Of a DNA stretch of 64,000 nt, positions 12,200-23,047 are shown piece by piece. Positions within the stretch are counted from its first letter, which is position 1. Each line of letters begins with the position of its first letter. Under the pieces are notes generated by a model. That model saw only the letters and a list, made by a program, of their open reading frames with translations, was not told the DNA's origin and made no database searches. The position numbers were made by a program, and so were the translations under genes. Source of the stretch: Paraspadella gotoi (taxonomy: Eukaryota > Chaetognatha); assembly GCA_051294375.1 (NCBI GenBank), contig CM119265.1, positions 22,774,591 through 22,838,590 of the forward strand, read 5' to 3'.

Positions 12200-15100
12200 G
12201 TGGCGACATTCGCTCGCGTCATGCCATCTAGTGTTCGGTCGTTCTTACAAGTTACAAAAGATTATTTTTTTTCAAATAGTTTCTCCGTCGAAGAAAAAAT
12301 TAGTCTCGTTTCGGATTTTCTTTGTTTTAATTATTCTATTTAAAAAAAAAAAAAAAAAAAGGGAAATAAAAGTAGATATCGGTCGCGTATTTCATTCCCG
12401 TCGATCGGCCGAGTTTCGTTTTCGTTTTTTTTTTAATAAAGAAAACTTTTTCGGTGCCAGGAAAAAAACGAAATCAAGGATGTCATGGAAAGACAACAAA
12501 CTAAGATAGACGTGGAGAGAGAAAGCGGCGTCGCGGTTCGGGAGAGGCTCGCGGCGACTCGAAAACGATTTCTTGTCGTCGCTGAGGTTTTTTCCGAACT
12601 CCGCCCTTTCTTTTCTCTCTTTTTTTTTTTTTTTTTTTTTTTTTGATTAAGTTGGAAATTAAACGAGAACAAAAATTCATTTTATTCCTATTAAAAAAAA
12701 AAAATTATCTCATCTCATTACTGACATTTAAAAGTCGCTACTACTCTAAACAAAACAAATTTTTAAAAATCAGTATGCATTACCTAGTCTCGTCCGTTTG
12801 TATCGAATCATCTTCCACTTTGCACCTTATTCTATTTTTCACTTTTGAGATAAACTAACTTCAATTTTTGATTGATACCTTTTCCCGCCTCTGCAATTTT
12901 ATGTAGCTATCTCTTTCTCTCGTATTTCATTTTATTTTGCACTTATCGGGATCTTTGGTTAACCAAAAAAAAAAAAAAAAAAATAGTAAGCAGTATCAAT
13001 TTCCATCTTTCCCTGGCGGGAACAAGAAAAAATGACACCAAATTTGTGTGAAGGAAAAAAAAAAAAAAAAAAGCCGCAAAAAAAGTCAAAATGAATTAGA
13101 TATCTGGTCGGAGTTTAAGGTATCAATTGCAGGCGAGGCTGACGTGCTGTTGAGTCTGTCGCAAACATCTTTTATTCAGGTCCTGGCGTCAGCCTCGTCG
13201 ACCTTATTAACCCCATAAAAAGAGGGTTTTACAATAAATATTTAACAGTAAATCACGTCTAAGTCAGATGTGACGAAAAGCTTGGAAGCAAAAGCGAAAT
13301 AAAGAAAACCCTCTTCTAACAAGACTTCAGTATTTTCACCTACGTTTTCCGATATTTCGAAACATGAACCTCTTAAAGCCATCGAATGACAAGATTATCT
13401 CGCAAAATTCGTGGCAAGTGGGATGAAGATAGTGAAGTACATATTAACCCGAATCGATATTTACATTACAATATCATATATAATGTTTCGTCTTGACTCT
13501 TAGCCAAAAAAAAGTAAACAAATATCCGTCACTTTATCTCGCGTCCGGTCAGTAACGATAAAGTTCTGCCGAAAGCGAATCGGTTACAAGCAAGACACTG
13601 ATTTCAACATCTTAACTAAAGAACCCATTATTATTAAAGTTTGGTTCGTTTCGTATTTTACTTGAGAAAAATCACTGGATTTCCATTATAGTATTGATAA
13701 AACCTACTGAGTGAGACATTATAATGTCGTAATTTTTCGTAGTTTTTACACACTCAATATTTTCGTACGTTTTATGCTTGATTTTTGCCAAATTCCGTCT
13801 TGGATGTTCTTCAATCTTTGTTCATTTTTGTCTACGACTAACCTCAAAAGCAAGCTTTTTGCTTTCAAATAAACATTAAGCTGCCGAAAATACTAACGTA
13901 ATTGTTTCACGTGATATTCACGATTTTAATCGTCGCCTTCGAACGAATCCTGCGAAAATATTTTGAGTCGTCGTCCCTCTGTCACTAATTTAAGTTTTAT
14001 TTTTTGTAACCTTCAAATTATGTTATTGTCTAATTAATCGTTAGTTAATATTTATTCATGGCAGAAAAATCAACGTCTCAATTTCCATTTTTTTTCAAAT
14101 TTCAAGGCGACCATACTTTTTTTTACAACTTTTTAAAAGAATGCGCCTCGAAGCTGTCGGAGCAACTTACTTTTTTCCTGCCGACTCTTTCCACTATTCA
14201 TCACGGTTTTAAAGTAATGATCTTACCTCATAACCAAAGCTCTCCGCAGTAACCCAATAAACTGAGATTACAATTATCGGAACCGGCTTTAACCTCGAAG
14301 ATAGGCCCTGATCGAGCGTTGCCATCCTTTTTGCGAACAACGTTCTTAACGACTGAAAACTTGAATCCTCGCTATTCATGGGAGCTAGTTGTATTCCTCA
14401 GATTCATTTTTTCACGACTTATAGGGCGTTGATGTTATAATTTTATTTTAATTTTGTTTAGACAATTTTTACTATTATTTAAACAGTATATTTTCTCTCA
14501 CCCCGCCCTTTTGTTTTTCTTGACCGCCTTTGTCCAATGTTTTTCATCAGCCGTCAGGTCTATTTTCTGTCGTTCTGCGCCGCCACGAGTCGCGAGATCA
14601 AAACAAAAGGCCATCGTCGTCTTTCGGAAACTGTATGCGGCCAGGGGATCGTCGGGCGCCCGATTCAACCCATTCGTCTCGCGATGCGCCGATTCCGAGA
14701 GCGCTCAGGACGACGCTCCATTTCGTGAAAGAAAAATTAACTCAGCCACGAGCTTATTTTTCTCCTCCGAATGTTTCGATGGAGCATCGCGTACGCTGGC
14801 AGTAACCATTTTGGTGTTTTTGAAGCGGGCGGTGCGGCGTGCTAAATTCGAATATTTCAAAATTTGACAAACTTTGATCAGTGACAAAAAAATCCCACGT
14901 CTGTGACACAAAAAAAAAACTAGGGTATCCTTAGGCAGTGACGGTCGATGGCCTTGATCCGATCCCGCGTCTCGGATTTTAGGGCTGTTGCTGGCCTTTC
15001 GGCGGCTATATTCGAATTGACAGCTTCGAGCGTCAGTAAGGCTGCTGAAAAAGATGTACTTTTTGTTAACCTTGATTTTCGGATTTTTTTATGTTGACTA

Positions 15101-16270
15101 ATTTTTTTTTTAACTTTACCTCAATTTTTATCGAACTGCTGTAACAAAAAATAAAGGAAAAAAATTGTTTGAATAAGCGTATAATACTTAATTTTTGATT
15201 GGCAAATAATAAAAAGTAAACATTTTAGCACTAGTCTTTTTCTTTTCACTGACAACATCCTAACTGTTGGACTGATCACACATAAGATGCTTCTTATGCG
15301 GCGTAACACATACAAATTGCCCTTTATTGTTGTATGTACTTTATATTATATTATATTATATTCACTTTTTCAAGGTTACTAGCAAAATTGCAAACGAGGA
15401 TTGAAAGTTTCAAAAATGACCTACACTGTGTGATCACTTATTTGTAAAGTGTTAAATAGAATAAACAAATATTTCATGACCTTTACCGCAATCACTTCAT
15501 GATCTCGTGACTGCATATTTATTTGGTCATGTGACACCAGAAGTATGAAACAAGCAGTGTTTAACGATAACTCATCTCTCCTCATTAGTTATGATACACG
15601 GATTTTCTGATCTGATAGTACTTTTATGTGATCAGTGATCACGTTACTAAAGAAGTATGAAACAAGTACATTAAGCATCTACTGAGCATCAAAAACGATG
15701 TTATGAGAATTCAAAACAGTGAGACTGACCGACTGACCGAAAGTAACTAACAGGGTTTTTGCGCGATTACTTGCGTCGCAAATAAAAAGTTATTGACAAT
15801 TGAAAGCTTGTTAGGTTAAACACACCAGTTATAAGGTTACACAATACCATATCAAGAAAATACAATACTCCTATTTGAGCAAGACAAGTGCCGGTCATAC
15901 TTGGCTATTTCTTCATTCTTTTTTGGCCCCATCTGCCTCTGGCGCGGAACCCGGAGAATTGCAGGTCACTTCATCTCTTGGTCGGCGTCGGGTTGATCGA
16001 TCCTACTTATGAAATATACATTTTATGCTCACAAAATACTCAAATCTTATTCCAATGTCACAATAGACATACAGAAAGAAGGCAAGTTAATCCTTCAGAG
16101 AAAGACGCCGCCATTGTCGCCTTATGTAGACTGTTGTGACTGTCGTGACTAATTCGTTTGCTTTCATCCCGTTATATTTAAACTGAAACAGTAGGATTAT
16201 GAGATGATAGTGTGACGATCCTGAGAATTTAATGTCCTACCCTTATCGGTTTCACCTTACTTTCGAAACC
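12200..16270. other. Long gene-free stretch 3' of glass
   Basis: AT-rich with homopolymer A/T runs (12342-12360, 12609-12643, 12967-12984). A duplicated motif AGAAGTATGAAACAAG occurs near 15540 and 15651. A CpG-rich patch at 14560-14830 has several overlapping open frames and none is recognisable. Confidence 0.5.
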
Positions 16271-16277
16271 ACTTCGA

Positions 16278-19103
16278 TTATAATTTGGCCTCAAATCTCG
16301 AAAATGACCTGGCATAGAGCGATGACGTGATAGAAGCGTGAAGCCGCATATGACGGTTGAGGTTTCCAGATTGAGAAAAACGCAGCATGCACTGACGACA
16401 TTGGTAGGGTTTCTCTCCTAGGTTAGGAGCAAGGGGGAAAGTGAGGGAGACGTTACCTAAAAGTTGTTGTTGTCCTTTGTCTAAGATAGGAACGAGGTCA
16501 AAGAACAAAGCATCAGGAAACGCGAGACAAAATTTCAGTACTGTTCCACACAAGGAATAAATAAATAAATTACAATAGATTTGAGCCTTCATCAGCTTGA
16601 ACAAGTGCCTAAACATTTCCGTTATTATTGTTTCAAATAAATCGTTGTTAAATCCATTCCAAACTTTTCTCTAAATATAGCGATGCTAAATTTTTTTTGC
16701 TAGTTTCAAACATTTTTTATGCAATGTTTTGGAATTTGGACATTATAAAAACGTCAATGATTTTCTTTCAAAGAGTATCATAAATTTTATTTTTTGTCGT
16801 ATAGTTTACGGGGAATTAATTTTTATTTTGTATCAGTTGATTTGGCTCTCGGGGTAGTTGGTTGGCGATAGCGCCAGGGCCCTGGCGGTTTCGCCAGTCC
16901 CCTCACTGGTGACCTCGCTTGTGAATATAACGAAAGGCGCGAGTGAGAGGAGAGGCTCGCGGCTGACGTGGAGGCACGGGGATGAACGGGGGACCCCGGT
17001 TAGGGTCTCCCGCGAGCACCTACGGCCGGAGTGGCCATAACCCTAAACCTAATCCATTCTCCCGGCTCGCCAGCGAGCATCCCGCTCAACCCTAACCCTA
17101 AACCGGGCCCCGAAACAAACCCTAACCCGAAACAGTTCCCCCGGCTTGCGACATCACCCGCGAGCCACTTCCCTAGCCCTTACCAAAACCCGGGCCTCCG
17201 GTCTTATGCCCAGTCAAAATCCTAACGTCAAAATCCGCGGGACCCTCTCCCAACCCTAACCCGGGTCTCCGAAAAAAAAAAATTGTTCAATATCGGGGGG
17301 GTCAGTAAAATATTTACAAAAATACAAAAATTTACACAAAATAGGAAAACGACGAACACAGAACAGAAAGCAATAGGAATCCGTGTTACCCGAATGAACT
17401 CTAAGGTGCTTAGTGAGGGTCGAGGAATCGGTAAAAGCTTTTGCGCAGGAACTAACAGATTTGGAAAATATTAAAGAAAGAAATTTTGTGAAATGGCAGA
17501 AATGAAATACGAGATGTTGTTATTTATCTATTATAAAGTCGCATCTGGAATATGTGGACTATGGAGACATGCTGCCCCTTGCTTTAAATAATTTTAGAAG
17601 TTTAAAATTACTGAAAGTCAGTCGTAACTTGAATTACATACTTTGCTAATTTTTACCTGCAGCGATAGGGGCGCTCGCCTGAGTGCGTTCTCAAATGAGT
17701 GGTGACCGACGAGGACTGAGAAAATCTGAGATAAACATTTTTTTTAAAACGATTCTGTCATAGATACATGTAGTTTATTTCTCAAATCAAATTTACCTTC
17801 TGGTGCAAATGGGACAAGTGAAGGGTTTTTCTCCGCTGTGAGTTCGAACGTGAGCCGTGAGATTTGCTGATTGAGTGAAAGACTTGCTGCAAGTGTTGCA
17901 TCTTCAAAAAAACAAAAACAACAACTTCGCATTATATGATTTATATTTGATTATTATTATTTGATTATTATTAGCGAAAACGAAGTTTGATTTATTGATT
18001 TTATTAATAGAAAACAGACATGTTTCGACTCTCGTTCGAGTCTTCATCAGCTGATGAGAGTCGAAACATGTCTGTTTTCTATTAATAAAATCGTTGTTGA
18101 ACAAATCAAACTTCGTTTTCGGTAATCATTAAACACAACGAAATGAAAGGAATACCATAATATTAATTATTATTATATTTTATTATTTAACGGAGAGACA
18201 TGTGTGATGCCCGGAGTGTGAGGCATCTCCCGACAGCTGGCGCTCAGGGCTTAGGACCTGCAGTAACCACCCAATGTCACTGGCGTGTTTATGACGACTC
18301 TATCACACATAACCAGCGTGACCGCGAGGTGATTGTATCCGGAACTCACAGTTGGTGAACGAGTCCCTATTTAGCTGTCTAAGCGAATGAGACGAGCTGA
18401 GTTTCACCAAGCTTTCCGGGAGGCGAATTTTGGATTCACCAGAGTATAATATATTAAATTATTATTATATTAAATTATTATAATATATTAAATTATGGTG
18501 GAGCTGATTTAATGACATAGCGTGGCTACTGAAGCCCAGGGAACAAATATGAAAAGTAAGATTTATAATTCTTTCAAAAATGCAAACCTATAAGGTCTCT
18601 CTCCCGAATGCGTCCTCAAGTGAGTCTTCAACGTCGAGGGTCTCGCGTAGGATTTTCCGCAAATCCTGCAGACGTTGACGCTGGACGAGATGGCGTCGTC
18701 GCCGGAGTCACCGATGCCGCAACGTGGTCGAAGGATTCCGCGGGCGTCTTCGGAGAGAACGCCCCCTGGATTGACGACACCGAGTCCTGGATCAAAGATG
18801 ATATTTGAGGTTAGAAATTAAACTGCAAGCGCTCAATGCGGGAAACAAAAGTGAACGCGCCTCTGCCGACTGGCGGAATTTTCGGAGAACATTGTTGTGT
18901 TGTTCTGAGGTCGTTTTGCACGGGAACTCTGTTTTTACGTTCCGTCGTATCCTGGCGACAAAAATGAACGTTGTGGACGCAACATGTTTCAGAGTAAGAA
19001 TGACTTGTATTCTTAAACAATTTAATAACAATAACAGTCAAAAGGCTCAGATGCTAAGTCTATAACAATGGGTAATTGGGTATTTACAAGGTCAAAGTTG
19101 ACC

Positions 19104-19197
<94 letters not shown>

Positions 19198-20261
19198 AAA
19201 ACGATTGAGGGTAAAGTTAGTAAGGTCAGTTTCAACCGAGGTTGCGTGTTGTTGTTGCTCAACAACGTAAACAATTCGAAAAAATTTATACCTTTTAAAA
19301 ATATATATATGCCCAAATTTAACTAATTTTTTATTCTTCCCGCGATATTAGTCTCACTCTTTTGTCGCCGCCTTGTGCTCGCGACGCCGCCCCTCTTTCC
19401 GCGTCTTGAACGCCGACGTTCGAAAACTCGACGCCGCGGCGCGAAAAAGACGCCGCTGATTCTAGATGCGGACCGGAGAACGCCGAGGGAGCGGATCCGA
19501 AGCCGCAGACGGAAGCGGAACCCCCAAGGCCGGAACCCAACATCTCGAACAACTGCATCCGATCTCTGGCGCCTGAAACTTCTGACCAACGGTGACCGGA
19601 AATGGCGTCGTCGTCCGGCGGCGCCGCCGTCGTCAGCGACCGAGATTCTGGCCAATCGCGTTTGTCGACGACGTTGGAAGAAGGATGAGGAGGAGGAGGA
19701 GCGGGTGAGCGGCATGAATGAGTCGCGTTGGGATTGGATGCTTTGTGGATGTGAAGGATGAAAGAAAGAGACAACAATTTAGTAAAAAAAAATGTTTTAA
19801 ACAATGTAAAACAACACCCGAAAAAATATTTGAAACAATCCATAAATATTTGAAACAATCCAGAAAGAAAACGAAATGATTACTATTAGTATTAATCTTA
19901 AATAACAAAAGTCACGAAACTCTCAAGGGATCTCAACAATTTTCCCCTCCCTCTTTTGAAACCTGCCGCCAAGTTCATGCTCATGTGAACATTGACACTC
20001 ATCGACGAAAACATAAAGTTTTCAAAGAAATCCGGATGGGCGTGGCCAGAGTGATGAACTGGGTGGTGATGGTGACTCGAAAGGTGACCCCCATGCAGAA
20101 CCGGATGATGACTTGAGTGGTCCCCGTAGCCCGGATGTAGGTGGGCGTGAGTGGAAGCGTGAATCGGCGTAGGGGCGTGCCATCCCGAATGGGACGGAAG
20201 CGGGTGGACGAGAGCGGGCGACGGTCCGACGCCGGAGGAAGAAACGGAGAGCGAGAATAAT
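16278..20261 (-). CDS. gl: Glass zinc-finger transcription factor (finger exons plus His-rich exons)
   Basis: Glass specifies photoreceptors in insects and binds DNA through C-terminal C2H2 fingers. Finger exons on the minus strand, all phase-matched: 18588-18786 (finger 1, [19 protein letters not shown]), 17797-17901 (finger 2, [20 protein letters not shown]), 17657-17725 (finger 3, [19 protein letters not shown]), 17390-17451 (finger 4, [16 protein letters not shown]), 16278-16417 (finger 5, [14 protein letters not shown], then a short tail and TAA). Order, linkers and recognition helices follow Drosophila Glass almost residue by residue. Upstream, 19963-20261 encodes a His-rich stretch ending [12 protein letters not shown], matching the SMSVNV motif of insect Glass, and joins 19358-19647 in phase. 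The junction between 19358 and the finger-1 exon is out of phase (0 versus 1), so a small exon or alternative site is missing from this model. Each finger occupies its own exon. Confidence 0.93.
16840..17280. repeat. Degenerate telomere-like repeat block in glass intron
   Basis: GC-rich block with imperfect palindromes (GCGCCAGGGCCCTGGCGG near 16870) followed by scattered CCCTAA units at 17038-17270 mixed with CCCGGG-type sequence. It lies within the last glass intron (16418-17389). Confidence 0.6.
17960..18125 (-). repeat. Fold-back element with hammerhead-like core (copy 2)
   Basis: Near-perfect inverted repeat with arms of about 60-75 bases around a CAGCTG centre, inside a glass intron. 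Read on the minus strand it contains CTGATGA (18050-18044), one A, a 5-bp stem GACTC/GAGTC (18042-18038 with 18031-18027), then GAAAC, AT, GTC (18026-18017). This order matches the hammerhead ribozyme core; see findings. Confidence 0.6.
18190..18440. repeat. Unclassified GC-richer insert in glass intron
   Basis: About 250 bases of balanced composition between AT-rich flanks, non-coding, bounded downstream by an AT-rich tandem (ATATTAAATTATTAT, 18450-18495). It looks like an inserted repeat of unknown family. Confidence 0.3.
19108..19193 (+). repeat. (GA)n microsatellite
   Basis: About 85 bases of pure GA repeat in a glass intron. Confidence 0.95.
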
Positions 20262-20265
20262 CTGT

Positions 20266-20344
<79 letters not shown>

Positions 20345-20364
20345 GAGAGAGAGAGAGAGAGAAG
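20266..20364 (+). repeat. (GA)n microsatellite at glass acceptor
   Basis: On the gene's strand this is a CT run of about 95 bases that directly forms the polypyrimidine tract of the acceptor at 20261. Confidence 0.95.
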
Positions 20365-20520
20365 GGAAGATAGAAAAAGTGGAATGAAAATATATGTGGA
20401 TATTATCCACTGGATAAGGTCACGACTGAAGGTGTCATCCTTATAGGCGGGGCGAACTTAAGCCAATGCCGACTACATATATTTGACGATCGTTCTGAAA
20501 ATGTTTGGCCGTTATGCTTT

Positions 20521-20590
20521 ACCTTCGTAACCCAGTCGGTTACTTTCAGAGGTCATTGAATCTAAGTGGCTCGAATCCTCGTCGCGGTTC
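20521..20590 (+). repeat. tRNA-derived SINE-like head
   Basis: TAACCCAGTCGGTTAC at 20528-20543 resembles a tRNA D-arm/A-box, and GGCTCGAATCC at 20568-20578 resembles a B-box, at tRNA-like spacing. The acceptor and T stems do not close, so it is not an intact tRNA gene. A degenerate tRNA-derived SINE is the likeliest reading. Confidence 0.35.
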
Positions 20591-20823
20591 AAAGATCTTT
20601 TTTAGGGAAGTGGGAGTTGGAAAAGTATATATATATTTAGTGTTCCGTGGTGCAAAATTTAGTAATGTAGAGTTCAAAACTTACAAGCAATTGAATCCCA
20701 TTGAATCGTCGTATTCTGATCTGTAACTCGATTCGTATTCGTTTGAGGCCTATAACACAATAATAATTAATATTTCTTTCAGAATTAAAATACTCAGATA
20801 CCCCCTGGCCCATGCGGACGTAC

Positions 20824-22522
20824 TTTTTCGTCTTGAGAATGCGCGAGCGAAGCTAAATTGTAATTGTGTGCGCGAGACTCAAAATGTCCCGCGAATTTTG
20901 CATCTCGAGTTCTTAAAATATGACCGCTGTCGATGTCGGGATAAGAAGTCATCGAATTGCTCATTTGTCTTCTTTGCGTGTTTTCGCTGCAAAAACAATG
21001 GGGGTAAATTTTATTTGTTAAAAAAATCATTTTGGTTTAAAAAAAAAATCATGAAACCAAAGTAGCAACACAAAATCAGCGCAACCCCGGTGGCGTAACA
21101 TTCTCTTTTCCTCGCCGTAATTTGGTCCGCCTTAGTGGCACTGAAGCTATTACCACCACCTTTGAATTCTCATTTTCATAACGAACCTCCAAGAGACGGT
21201 GTCGACATCGTAATATCTCTCTCGCTCGAGAGGATCGTCCACTTTCTCTTCGCCTTCTTCAAATGACTCTCGTCCGAGACTCGTGCCTTCGTATTCCTGT
21301 CTCGTCGACACTTCTTTCGAATCAAATTCCCATTGATAAGATTCGACGCCGGCTTCCCTCGGCGTTGGAGAGACGAACACCATTCTGTCGTCCTTCAGCA
21401 TCGTAGCGCCATCTTTAAACGTCAAAGCTTAGTTAAGTGAAGGAGCGTCTCTAACGACAGTTACATTTTTAATCAAGAATTCGTGTCTCGTCATTTCTGA
21501 ATGTTTCAGCATCGAAGATTCATTCAAGGTTACGTTTTCCCTACGCGTCTGAGATTCGCCGAATGAGCTCGTCGCCTTTAAGCATCAAACCTTCGTGGGA
21601 ATCAGTCGTCGCTTTCTCTGTACAAAATCCGGCGATGAGGCCGTTGGCGCCCGGCTTGAAACCATCTTCGATATAGTAATCTCCGCTCTTTGTTTCCCCG
21701 CAGTGCTGCCGCGTTGTCATCGGCGTCCAGGGCTGACGGCGCTCCGACCCCTCAACGTCTCCGGCGCCGAACCGGGCCACGCGACGCGCGATCGCTGCGC
21801 CGTCGACGGGCGAATCCGCGTCGGCGTCTATGAGGAGAGGTGGCGGCGTCGTTGGCGAGAAAGTCAGCTCGCGATCTTTATGGTTCTGGAATTTACGAAA
21901 AGTTTATATATTAAAATAAATTGTGATATAAATAGATATAGATGATAATAATAATATGTTAAATGGATAACGGTAGTGGCGACCAATGAGGGCCCGAAGG
22001 CGAAGCCATTTGAGATGCCGTTGCTAAAGATCAAGGTTGATCAAAAGAATCGGTTTAAGAAAAAGGTTTGCGAAATCTGTGTTGACAACGATGTCGACTT
22101 TTACGATGATTTCTTGAATAATACAAACACTTCAACTATAGCATCGCAGATGCAATCGGAACCAAGAATGGAATCGAATCCGCGACTTGGATATTTAAAA
22201 AAAAAAAATCTATTTTTCGTACCCAAATTCGTCCGGCGTTTTCAAGGCCACGTAGGCCGCCGACCCCGCCGCTCCAAACGGCGTCTGCGTCAATTTTCGG
22301 TGGAGCTGGCGTCTTCCGATTTGCGTCCATCCAATGATATTGCTCAGACGGTCGAGCGGCGAGGGTAAGTGAGGCGGGTATGGTCGAGGTGGCGGAGAGT
22401 GTCGCCATTGTTGGAAGCGGACGGACGCAGTCCGGGGAAGTGAGAGGAAAAGCGGAGGAAAACGTAGGATGGCGATAGAAGCGAGACGAAGGAGATTCGT
22501 TCGTCCCCTGATATATGAACAT
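20824..22522 (-). CDS. gl: Candidate 5' exons of glass
   Basis: Four minus-strand exons chain with compatible phases: 22223-22522 (ATG at 22522), 21591-21885, 21187-21412, 20824-20986, with donors GTACGA, GTTTGA, GTTCGT and GTACGT. They encode a Pro/Ser/Thr-rich then acidic region (for example TFSPTTPPPLLIDADADSP and ESFEEGEEKVDDPLERERYY), typical of an activation or disordered N terminus. They lie directly upstream of the His-rich glass exon on the same strand. The join from 20824 (phase 0) to 20261 (needs phase 2) is unresolved. They could be the N-terminal half of Glass or a separate gene. No domain is recognised. Confidence 0.45.
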
Positions 22523-22549
22523 AATAGTAAATAGTTTTTAAAAACCAAA

Positions 22550-23047
22550 TAATAACAGAATAAATTAAAATTAAATTGAATAGATTGCTTTGGTTTTGCT
22601 ATGTTACTAGCTTGCAGTAAGAGTGATGGAGGACTTGGTAGTCTTAATACACCAACGACTGCCCTTATTCACGGAAGGCAAGAAGGCAAGAAGCCAAGAT
22701 AGTTTGTTTTTTGAATGATTTTAAAATTTTTATAAACACGGATGGGAGTTAAATGAAATGATCAAATACTGCGGCTAAATAATTTGTTATAGGAATTTCA
22801 GATTTTGCACTCTGGTAAAAAAATCGTTAACTTTTTATTTATCAACTCCTAGTAGTCCAGCTTGCTTACTTTCTTAGTTGAAAATATAAATTAGAAAAGA
22901 ACAATGAGCTGGCAAGTGCTTGTTACCTCACTAAACTCTGAAATATAATAATGGCAATTTTTTACATGTTCCCAAAACATTATACTAATTAATGAATGAA
23001 AAAGAAATTAACATTTTGAGCTTAATTTTTTTTACAATAAGTTTAAA
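22550..23047. other. Gene-free stretch between glass and coiled-coil gene
   Basis: AT-rich. It holds a short inverted match (GTAAGAGTGATGGAGG near 22617) to DNA near 29808-29823, so probably part of a dispersed repeat. It contains the putative divergent promoters of glass (-) and the coiled-coil gene (+). Confidence 0.4.
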
